A stretch of DNA of 7,041 nucleotides, from the NCBI GenBank assembly GCA_009702955.1, contig WLHA01000055.1, forward strand, positions 1-7,041, written 5' to 3'. Below are positions 1-6,265 of this stretch, one piece after another. Position 1 is the stretch's first letter, and each line of letters begins with the position of its first letter. Under the pieces are notes generated by a model. It had not been told where the DNA came from and searched no databases. It saw nothing but the letters and a program-made list of their open reading frames with translations. The DNA comes from Actinomycetota bacterium (GTDB taxonomy: Bacteria; Actinomycetota; Acidimicrobiia; IMCC26256). Made by a program: the position numbers and the translations under genes.

Positions 1-1416
1 ATCATGATCATGCAGTCGATGTATGACACGCTCGCTGAGCCCACAAACGATGGACGCGCTGTTCCTTACCTCGCGAAAACCATCACACCCAACGCCGACT
101 CCACTGTCTGGACAATCGGACTACGCGAAGGGGTCACTTTCCACGATGGAACCCCTGTTGATGCTGCGGCGGTTGCCCAGAACATCAACGCATGGACGAA
201 GGGCCTGCTTCTACAGTTCGTATTCGACAACATCGCTACGGTGACTGTTACAGATCCTCTGACGGTTACGGTCGCTATGAAGACGCCGTGGGTTGCATTC
301 CCTTGGTACCTCTGGACCACAGGGCGTACGGGAATCGCTGCACCAGCGCAGCTTGATTCTCCAGACTGCGACACGAAACTCATCGGATCCGGGCCATTTA
401 AGCTCAAGAGCTTTGACCCAGCATCAGGTGACGTAGCGGTAGTCAAGAACGCCAGCTACTGGCGCAAGGGTTACCCACTACTTGATGGAATCAACTGGAA
501 AGTTCAGGGCGACTCCATTCAGCGCATGAACGGACTCGAGGGAGGACAGTTTGATGTCATCCACACATCTGGCGGAAAAGACCGCAAGATTGTTGATGGC
601 TTCGGCGCCAACATCACCGCTGAGCCCGCTGGCCGACGTGAAATCAGCCAGGTACTTATCAACTTGACCCGACCTCCATTCAATGACCCCAATGCCCGCC
701 TTGCACTTGCGCTCTCACAGGATCGTGATGCGCTAGCGGCTATTGGTGCAGGACCAGGAACCACCAAGGCATACCAAGTAGTTGACTCAAAGGTCCTCGG
801 CCACATCAAAGACCCGGCCGGATACCCGAAGGGCCAGGACCTCGCAAAGGCCAAGAAGCTTGTTGCCGAGTACAAGGCAGCGCACGGCGGCAAGTTCGAA
901 CTGAACCTGCAATCAACCTTCGACCCGACCACCCAGGCACTAGCAGCGGAGATCAAGCGTGAAGCCGCAATTGTCGGGATCACGGTCAATCTCCCTACCC
1001 CAGTTGACCAAGCACAGATCATCAACCAGGCCCTCGGTGGCGCTGTAGATGCATTCGCATGGCGCAACTACCCAGGTGCAGACCCAGACGGTCTATTCGT
1101 TTGGTTCCACTCTGGATCACCGGTCAACTTCGGAAAGATTAACGACCCAATTATCGACAAGGCGCTTGAAGATGGGCGATCAGAACTCGACCCTGCAAAG
1201 CGTAAGGTCGCCTACGAGACCTTCGTAAGCCAGATGTCCTCTCAGATCACAACACTCTGGGGTTGGTACACAGATTGGTTCATTGGCTCCAATGACAAGG
1301 TCACTGGAATCCTCGGACCGAACCTTCCGGACGCAACTGGCAAGCCAGGCAAAGACAAGCCAGCAGAAGTCTTCGCTGGATACCACCAGCTCCTTGGCAT
1401 CTCGAAGACCAAGTAA
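1..1416 (+). CDS. ABC transporter substrate-binding protein, peptide/nickel family 5 (SBP_bac_5), 5'-truncated by the window edge
   Basis: This is the extracytoplasmic receptor of the importer encoded downstream; it binds the solute outside the membrane and hands it to the permeases. The frame is open from base 1. The ATG at 4 is unlikely to be the real start, because the visible protein begins inside the family domain and lacks the signal peptide and perhaps 60-80 N-terminal residues. Counting from the ATG at 4, family features are MYDTLAE (6-12), LREGVTFHDGTPVDAAAV (40-57), GSGPFKL (128-134) and NASYWRKGYPLLDGI (149-163). The C-terminal half has the usual tail with an aromatic stretch LWGWYTDWF. 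It ends in TAA at 1414-1416, and the DppB-type permease follows after 72 bases. Family membership is clear. The ligand (di- or oligopeptide, nickel chelate, other) cannot be read from the sequence. Confidence 0.93.
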   Translation: MMIMQSMYDTLAEPTNDGRAVPYLAKTITPNADSTVWTIGLREGVTFHDGTPVDAAAVAQNINAWTKGLLLQFVFDNIATVTVTDPLTVTVAMKTPWVAFPWYLWTTGRTGIAAPAQLDSPDCDTKLIGSGPFKLKSFDPASGDVAVVKNASYWRKGYPLLDGINWKVQGDSIQRMNGLEGGQFDVIHTSGGKDRKIVDGFGANITAEPAGRREISQVLINLTRPPFNDPNARLALALSQDRDALAAIGAGPGTTKAYQVVDSKVLGHIKDPAGYPKGQDLAKAKKLVAEYKAAHGGKFELNLQSTFDPTTQALAAEIKREAAIVGITVNLPTPVDQAQIINQALGGAVDAFAWRNYPGADPDGLFVWFHSGSPVNFGKINDPIIDKALEDGRSELDPAKRKVAYETFVSQMSSQITTLWGWYTDWFIGSNDKVTGILGPNLPDATGKPGKDKPAEVFAGYHQLLGISKTK

Positions 1417-1476
1417 CTAAGTAGCAATCGAAATACAAATGACGAAAACCACCTATAGGACGAGCCGGAAGCGAAC

Positions 1477-1483
1477 GGAGGAG
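1477..1483 (+). promoter_or_regulatory. Strong ribosome binding site of the first permease gene
   Basis: GGAGGAG lies 5 bases before the GTG at 1489 and is a near-perfect Shine-Dalgarno sequence. It fixes the GTG start: the only in-frame upstream stop is TAG at 1456-1458, and no better-placed start lies between. The 72-base gap before this gene gives it independent initiation, whereas the next three genes rely on overlap or near-contact. Confidence 0.8.
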
Positions 1484-1488
1484 ACTGC

Positions 1489-2445
1489 GTGCCGCGCACT
1501 TTCACTCTAAAATTCCTCCGGCTCGTTCTGGTGGTCCTCGTCGTAACATTCATTACTTTTGGGCTGACCAAACTCCAGCCTGGCGACCCAGTATCGAAGA
1601 TCATCCCCTTTGGGACAGCCCAGCAAAAAGCCGAACTGCGCACAGACTTAGGGCTAGATAAGCCCTTTATCGCGCAGTATGGGAAATGGTTAGGCAACTT
1701 TGTCCAGGGCGATTTTGGAAAGTATTACGACTCCAAACAGTCCGTGAACACAGTCATCAAAACCTCCCTACCTGTCTCCCTTGAGCTCATGCTCTACGCG
1801 CAGTTCTTTGCGCTGCTAATTGCAATCCCTCTCGGGGTTACCACTGCATATCGCGCTGGAAGTAAGTATGACCGTGGAGCTAACGCGACAATGTTCGCGC
1901 TCCTTGCTCTACCTAACTTCGTCGTCGCTCTTCTTCTTGCCATCTATGTAGGCGCCAAGTGGCAGTTACTCCCGACGCAGTCGAACGTGATTCCGTTTCC
2001 GCTTAATCCGCTCGATAACTGGACCTACATGCTCATGCCCGTTGTGGCGTTGACTCTTGGACAGATCGCCGTCTACATGCGTTTGCTGCGATCGGACATG
2101 ATCGCGACCCTTCAAGAGGACTTCATCACCACTGCAAAAGCGAAGGGCATCCCCACACGCCGCATTCTTTGGCGCCATGCGCTCCGCCCGTCAAGCCTTA
2201 CGCTCCTAACCGTCGCTGGCCTCAACGTTGGTGCGCTTATTGGTGGGGCAATCGTTGTGGAGAACGTTTTTGGGGTCCCTGGCCTTGGCAAGCGAATTAC
2301 TGAAGCGATTCTGGCGAAGCAGTACCCGGCGCTGCAGTCATACGTGGCGATCATCGCGATTCTCTACGTAACCGTAAACTTCGCCATCGACATCCTCTAC
2401 TCGGTTCTAGACCCACGAATTCGAAATGCGAGATCCGTTGCCTGA
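1489..2445 (+). CDS. dppB: Peptide/nickel-type ABC transporter permease, DppB/OppB family
   Basis: This is an inner-membrane subunit that pairs with the DppC-type permease to form the translocation path. At 318 residues it has normal family length. TM1 is about residues 9-27, followed by the conserved PGDP (31-34) and the LGLDKPFIAQYGKWL segment (54-68) in the external loop. Further hydrophobic segments lie near 97-120, 132-154, 180-200, 238-257 and 283-305. The cytoplasmic EAA loop that docks on the ATPase is about 211-234 (TTAKAKG then LWRHALRP). The family-typical ENVFGVPGLG is at 258-267, and DPRIR near the end (308-312) is the usual C-terminal signature. GTG is the start, supported by GGAGGAG 5 bases upstream. 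The 3' end may overlap the next gene by 20 bases. The dpp symbol denotes family; substrate is not proven. Confidence 0.95.
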   Translation: MPRTFTLKFLRLVLVVLVVTFITFGLTKLQPGDPVSKIIPFGTAQQKAELRTDLGLDKPFIAQYGKWLGNFVQGDFGKYYDSKQSVNTVIKTSLPVSLELMLYAQFFALLIAIPLGVTTAYRAGSKYDRGANATMFALLALPNFVVALLLAIYVGAKWQLLPTQSNVIPFPLNPLDNWTYMLMPVVALTLGQIAVYMRLLRSDMIATLQEDFITTAKAKGIPTRRILWRHALRPSSLTLLTVAGLNVGALIGGAIVVENVFGVPGLGKRITEAILAKQYPALQSYVAIIAILYVTVNFAIDILYSVLDPRIRNARSVA

Positions 2446-3379
2446 TCACGGCGAAGAACTAATCCACTTGATGCATGACAGTGAGGCTCGGAGTGACGTC
2501 CCTGCAGACTCGGTCACTCAGCAGTTTGCAGCGGTCTCTGCCGGCACCGTTAAGGCGAAGCGCAAAGGCCTTCCCCTTGGGGCATGGATTGCAATCGGAT
2601 GGATGGCGATTCTTATCTTGGCTGCAATTCTTGCTCCGGTGTTACCGATACCAGATCCAATCAACGACGCCAACCCACTCAAGGCAGCACAGGGACCGAC
2701 ACTCGACCATATCTTTGGCCTTGATGGGAACGGACGTGATGTCTTTTCTCGCATCATCTGGGGTGCTCGTAATAGTCTATTTATTGCCTTCGCTGCCGTT
2801 ATCACCGGCTTCTTAATCGGCGGAGCCTTAGGGCTCATCTCGGGGTATTTCAAGGGACGCATCGGCGGAGTGCTCGGTGCAATAACCGACATCCTCTTGG
2901 CTTTCCCACAATTGGTACTAGCTCTTGCGGTGGTCTCCTTCTTGGGGCGAACAGTATTTAACGTCACAATGGCGCTCGCAATCGTCTCGATTCCGATCCT
3001 TGCCCGAATTACACGCGCCTCTGCGCTCTCATGGTCTGAGCGTGATTTTGTCACCGCTGCAAGAGCACAAGGTGCAGGGCATATACGAACAATGCTGCGC
3101 GAGATTCTCCCTAATGTTCTCCCCGCAATGCTCTCAATCGCCCTTCTTGGTATCGCTGTTGCAATTGTCGCAGAGGCAAGCCTCTCGTTGGTTGGTGCAG
3201 GCGTGAAACCAGACGTAACAACCTGGGGCAATGTCATCTTCTCTGGTCAGGCGTACATAAGAGATGCCCCATCAATGGTCCTCTTTCCATCGATGGTTAT
3301 CTTCTTCACCGTCTACGCACTTAATTACTTAGGTGATGTACTGAGGGCCACCTTTGACGTTAGAGAGAGTGCACTGTGA
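2426..3379 (+). CDS. dppC: Peptide/nickel-type ABC transporter permease, DppC/OppC family
   Basis: This is the second inner-membrane permease subunit, partner of the DppB-type protein. It is 317 residues long from the ATG at 2426. A polar cytoplasmic N-tail ends in basic residues (KAKRK, 43-47), then TM1 is about 52-74 (OppC N-terminal region). GLDGNGRDVFSRIIWGARNS (98-117) is the hallmark DppC segment. The EAA loop is about 207-230 (DFVTAARAQG then EILPN), SLVGAGVKPDVTTWG is at 254-268, and NYLGDVLRATFDVR closes the protein (300-313). The start is uncertain. ATG 2426 overlaps dppB by 20 bases, while ATG 2471 (residue 16) would leave a 25-base gap. Neither has a good Shine-Dalgarno, and the first 15 residues show no recognisable family feature. 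Its TGA overlaps the GTG of the next gene (GTGA, 3376-3379), which suggests translational coupling. Confidence 0.93.
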   Translation: MRDPLPDHGEELIHLMHDSEARSDVPADSVTQQFAAVSAGTVKAKRKGLPLGAWIAIGWMAILILAAILAPVLPIPDPINDANPLKAAQGPTLDHIFGLDGNGRDVFSRIIWGARNSLFIAFAAVITGFLIGGALGLISGYFKGRIGGVLGAITDILLAFPQLVLALAVVSFLGRTVFNVTMALAIVSIPILARITRASALSWSERDFVTAARAQGAGHIRTMLREILPNVLPAMLSIALLGIAVAIVAEASLSLVGAGVKPDVTTWGNVIFSGQAYIRDAPSMVLFPSMVIFFTVYALNYLGDVLRATFDVRESAL

Positions 3380-4425
3380 GCGCTGCGAGTATTAAGGAAT
3401 CATCTGCTACAACCCCAGCGAGCGAAGCTCCGTTGTTGGTAGTAAACGACTTGAAGACCTATTTCAAGACTGACAGAGGCTTAGTGCGCGCTGTTGACGG
3501 AGTTTCTTTCACGCTCGAACGCGGTCGCACTCTCGGAGTTGTTGGCGAGTCTGGTTCTGGCAAGACAGTGTTGTCCCGCTCCATCATGGGCCTCTTGCCT
3601 AAGCGAGATGTCGAGCGAAGCGGATCGGTCAAGTTTGAGGGTGTCGAGCTTGTCGGCGCTGATACCTCGCTCATGGTTGAGTACTGGGGCGATCAAATGG
3701 CGATGGTCTTCCAAGACCCGATGACCTCGCTCAACCCTGTAATGAGAGTCGGAAAGCAGATCACTGAAGGTCTGCGACAGCACTTGGACATCTCGAAGGA
3801 CCACGCAAACCAGACCGCTCTCGCACTCCTCTCCTCTGTGGGAATTCCCGAGCCTGAGCGACGTCTGCGGCAGTATCCCCACGAGATGTCTGGCGGAATG
3901 CGCCAACGCGTAATGATCGCTATCGCAATTGCTTGCGGGCCAAAGCTTCTCTTCGCGGATGAGCCAACAACTGCCCTTGACGTGACGGTACAGGCCCAGA
4001 TCTTGGACCTCCTCCAGACTCAGCAACGCGATCGATACATGGCCATGATTCTCGTAACACACGACCTCGGTGTTGTGGCCGGACGCACCGACGAGATTGC
4101 AGTTATGTATGCAGGCAAGGTCGTCGAGAAGGCGCCCACAAAGGTTCTCTTCTCTAATCTGCGCCATCCCTACACCGAGGCTCTCTTGTCTTCGATCCCT
4201 AAGATCAGCGACCCGAGCCACACCCGCTTGAAGACCATCGGCGGGCGACCACCGAACCTCATCAATCCTCCTTCTGGCTGCAAGTTCAGTCCGCGTTGTG
4301 CATACGCCACAGATAAGTGCCGCACCGAAGAGCCTCCCCTCTCCGCTCCAGACTCCGACGGCCACCAATTCAGCTGCTGGTTCCCCGTGGAGTTAAGCGC
4401 CAAACAAACAGCAGGGGTGCGCTGA
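3376..4425 (+). CDS. dppD: Peptide/nickel-type ABC transporter ATP-binding protein, DppD/OppD family
   Basis: This cytoplasmic ATPase powers import and pairs with the DppF-type subunit. All nucleotide-binding motifs are intact: Walker A GESGSGKT (57-64), Q-loop VFQDP (111-115), signature MSGGMRQR (171-178), Walker B LLFADEP (191-197), D-loop ALDV (200-203) and H-loop His229 in THD. The C-terminal oligopeptide-transporter extension begins near HPYTEAL (264-270). It contains four cysteines, C302, C308, C315 and C334 (C-X5-C-X6-C-X18-C), the arrangement that binds a [4Fe-4S] cluster in some DppD/OppD homologues. At 349 residues it has typical length. The GTG start at 3376 overlaps the dppC stop; TAG at 3361-3363 closes the frame upstream, and a weak purine-rich GAGAGAG precedes it. 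Confidence 0.95.
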   Translation: MSAASIKESSATTPASEAPLLVVNDLKTYFKTDRGLVRAVDGVSFTLERGRTLGVVGESGSGKTVLSRSIMGLLPKRDVERSGSVKFEGVELVGADTSLMVEYWGDQMAMVFQDPMTSLNPVMRVGKQITEGLRQHLDISKDHANQTALALLSSVGIPEPERRLRQYPHEMSGGMRQRVMIAIAIACGPKLLFADEPTTALDVTVQAQILDLLQTQQRDRYMAMILVTHDLGVVAGRTDEIAVMYAGKVVEKAPTKVLFSNLRHPYTEALLSSIPKISDPSHTRLKTIGGRPPNLINPPSGCKFSPRCAYATDKCRTEEPPLSAPDSDGHQFSCWFPVELSAKQTAGVR

Positions 4426-4426
4426 C

Positions 4427-5458
4427 ATGGCTGGTACCGGCAAAGCACATCTCTCACAGGGTGAGACAGTCCTGCGCATTGAAGACTTATTCGTTGAGTT
4501 CCCTGTAGGGCGCTCAGGGCTCAAAGTAAGTGCCGTTGCAGGCATCAGTATCGATGTTCGCGAGGGTGAGACCCTTGGGCTCGTTGGAGAATCCGGCTGC
4601 GGAAAATCGACACTCGGCAAAGCGATCATGCAGATCGTCACTGCCAACTCAGGTCAGGTGCTCTTTGGGGATATAGAGCTCACCACTTTGAAGGGCGAGG
4701 AACTGCGCCAGACGCGTCCTCGACTTCAGATGATTTTCCAAGACCCCATCTCATCGCTCAATCCACGCAGACGAGTCGGCAAGATCGTTCGAGAAGGACT
4801 CGACATCTGGAAGATCGGCGACGAGGCAAGCCGCCAGGCCAAGGTTCTTGAGGTATTAGAGGTTGTCGGCATCGATGCAGAGGCAGCGATTGGTCGCAGG
4901 CCGCATGAGTTCTCTGGCGGTCAGTGCCAGCGAATCTCTATTGCTCGCGCTGTTGCTACCGAGCCACGCGTGATCATCTGCGATGAGCCTGTCTCCGCAC
5001 TCGACGTCTCGGTACAGGCGCAGATACTCAACCTCCTTGAGGACATGAAGGCTCGCTACGGATTAACTCTCGTATTCATCGCTCACGATCTCGCTGTGGT
5101 TAAGAACATCAGCGACCGCGTTGCAGTTATGTACCTCGGAAAACTCTGCGAGATCGCTACGCCTGATGATCTGTACGCATCGCCTGCTCACCCCTATACC
5201 GCTGCGCTTCTCAGCGCGATTCCGGTTGCGGACCCTGAGGTAAACCCGACACTTCGCGGCGGCGTCGGAGGAGAGATCCCCTCCCCTCTTGCCCCTCCAT
5301 CTGGATGCAGATTCCGCACCCGTTGCCCGCTCGCAACGGAGAAGTGTGCGGAGGAGGAGCCACAGGTCCAAGAGGTTCGACCGAATCACTTCGTGGCGTG
5401 CCACTTCCCTCTCGCCGAGGGACAAGATCTACCTGCCCTCGAAGCGAATATCGCTTAA
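4427..5458 (+). CDS. dppF: Peptide/nickel-type ABC transporter ATP-binding protein, DppF/OppF family
   Basis: This is the second cytoplasmic ATPase of the importer, expected to form the nucleotide-binding heterodimer with the DppD-type protein. Motifs are Walker A GESGCGKS (54-61), Q-loop IFQDP (103-107), signature FSGGQCQR (162-169), Walker B VIICDEP (182-188), D-loop ALDV (191-194) and H-loop His220 in AHD. The C-terminal extension starts at HPYTAAL (255-261). It carries C294, C300, C307 and C325 (C-X5-C-X6-C-X17-C), so both ATPases have a candidate iron-sulfur site. At 343 residues it has typical length. ATG 4427 follows the dppD stop after one base, with AGGGG at 4413-4417 as a plausible ribosome binding site. 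It is the last gene of the cassette and ends 6 bases from the convergent reductase gene. The only small oddity is Cys167 in the signature, where Arg or Gln is common. Confidence 0.95.
   Translation: MAGTGKAHLSQGETVLRIEDLFVEFPVGRSGLKVSAVAGISIDVREGETLGLVGESGCGKSTLGKAIMQIVTANSGQVLFGDIELTTLKGEELRQTRPRLQMIFQDPISSLNPRRRVGKIVREGLDIWKIGDEASRQAKVLEVLEVVGIDAEAAIGRRPHEFSGGQCQRISIARAVATEPRVIICDEPVSALDVSVQAQILNLLEDMKARYGLTLVFIAHDLAVVKNISDRVAVMYLGKLCEIATPDDLYASPAHPYTAALLSAIPVADPEVNPTLRGGVGGEIPSPLAPPSGCRFRTRCPLATEKCAEEEPQVQEVRPNHFVACHFPLAEGQDLPALEANIA
5442..5456. terminator. Small inverted repeat at the convergent gene ends, possible weak terminator
   Basis: AAGCGA-ATA-TCGCTT is a perfect 6-base stem around a 3-base centre. 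It covers the last codons of dppF and the first base of its TAA. No clear T-run follows on either strand; the plus side reads AAGTCGCGTTATTT. It is therefore not a standard intrinsic terminator. I list it because it is the only dyad seen where two convergent transcripts must end. Chance occurrence inside coding sequence is quite possible. Confidence 0.2.
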
Positions 5459-5464
5459 GTCGCG

Positions 5465-6265
5465 TTATTTAGCTTCACGCGCCGAGCGAGCCATCGCAGC
5501 GTCAAGCATCGGTCTGAGAAGTCCGGCGATGCGTACCAATACAGCGGATTGAAGATCAGTAGTAATTGCTACTTGTTGTTTCTCAATTCCCTTGACGATA
5601 GAGGTTGCAACATCGTCTGCTGTTCGTAACTTGATCCCCGCTGAGATCGCCGCCGTCTCTCGAGGCTTCAGAAGATTCTCAGTCTCAAACCCTGGAGTAT
5701 CCGTATCGGGTGGATACGCGCATAGAACCTTCACGCCATGGCTGCGCATCTCAGCACGCAGTGACTCAAGTAATCCGCGCACTGCGAACTTTGAGGCGCC
5801 GTAAGCGGAGTAACCAAATACTCCAATCAATCCGGCCACTGACGAGACCCCTACGACCGTTCCCGATCCCCTCTCGACCATTGAAGGAAGTACTGCTTTT
5901 ATCGCATTCAAGGTTCCGAAGTAATCGAGCTCCATTTGATCTCGAAATACCTGATCACCTAATTCAAGGAAGTAGCCAGGGTGCGCTGCACCGGCGCAGG
6001 TGATTAGAAGGTCACACGGGCCAGATTTCTCTACGAGCAGATCTACCGCTGCTTTAAGCGCCGCTACATCCGTTACATCTGCAGAGGCGGTTCGCACTCC
6101 ATCAATCTGAGCCTCAAGACGAGCGAGTTTCTCGGGATCTCTGGCAATCACCGAGACGCTGCATCCTCGCGCTCGAAGTTGCTTGGCAATCTCTAACCCA
6201 ATCCCTGAAGATCCTCCAGTGATAATTGCGTGTGACCCGGGGAAAGCGAACCTAGAGCGGCTCAC
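5465..6265 (-). CDS. Short-chain dehydrogenase/reductase, 3-ketodihydrosphingosine reductase (KDSR)-like
   Basis: This is a predicted NAD(P)H-dependent oxidoreductase of 266 residues with a Rossmann fold. The cofactor loop is TGGSSGIG (16-23). Arg42 in ARDPEKL suggests NADPH preference, and DV at 63-64 and CAG at 90-92 follow the SDR pattern. Catalytic residues are Ser142, Tyr155 and Lys159 (YGASK). The stretch AYPPDTDTPGF (183-193), then TEN and KPRET, closely matches the eukaryotic KDSR/FVT1/TSC10 family, which reduces 3-ketosphinganine to sphinganine. The position usually held by Asn in the catalytic tetrad is Asp114 (LDYFGT). Eukaryotic enzymes are longer, with membrane-anchoring regions; here only a modest hydrophobic stretch near 238-250 is seen. 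The GTG start is well constrained: TAA lies directly upstream in frame, and the loop at residue 16 leaves little room for a later start. It overlaps the fumC stop (GTGA). The true substrate is unknown, and no sphingolipid gene is nearby. Confidence 0.85.
   Translation of the reverse strand: MSRSRFAFPGSHAIITGGSSGIGLEIAKQLRARGCSVSVIARDPEKLARLEAQIDGVRTASADVTDVAALKAAVDLLVEKSGPCDLLITCAGAAHPGYFLELGDQVFRDQMELDYFGTLNAIKAVLPSMVERGSGTVVGVSSVAGLIGVFGYSAYGASKFAVRGLLESLRAEMRSHGVKVLCAYPPDTDTPGFETENLLKPRETAAISAGIKLRTADDVATSIVKGIEKQQVAITTDLQSAVLVRIAGLLRPMLDAAMARSAREAK

Noticed and set aside
4..6. ATG at position 4 as the start of the binding protein
   Set aside because: The visible protein begins inside the family domain without a signal peptide, and the frame is open to base 1, so the true start is upstream of the window.
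3..12. Palindrome CATGATCATG at the window start
   Set aside because: It lies in coding sequence (Met-Ile-Met) and is short enough to be chance. No second copy was noticed.
519..1067. Open frame antisense to the binding protein (182 residues)
   Set aside because: It has no recognisable motif and no ribosome binding site stood out. It lies wholly inside a well-supported gene.
1417..1488. Possible promoter in the gap between the binding protein and the first permease (TATAGG near 1454-1459)
   Set aside because: No matching -35 element at proper spacing is evident, and the gap is only 72 bases. The supported signal there is the ribosome binding site.
2518..3237. Long open frame antisense to the DppC-type permease (239 residues)
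   Set aside because: The product is rich in Arg, Ala, Ile and Pro, as expected from reading membrane-protein codons backwards. It has no domain, and the plus-strand permease is clear.
3481..4368. Long open frame antisense to the DppD-type ATPase (295 residues)
   Set aside because: The opposite strand encodes an ATPase with every ABC motif intact. The antisense product has no recognisable domain and a low-complexity composition typical of a shadow frame.
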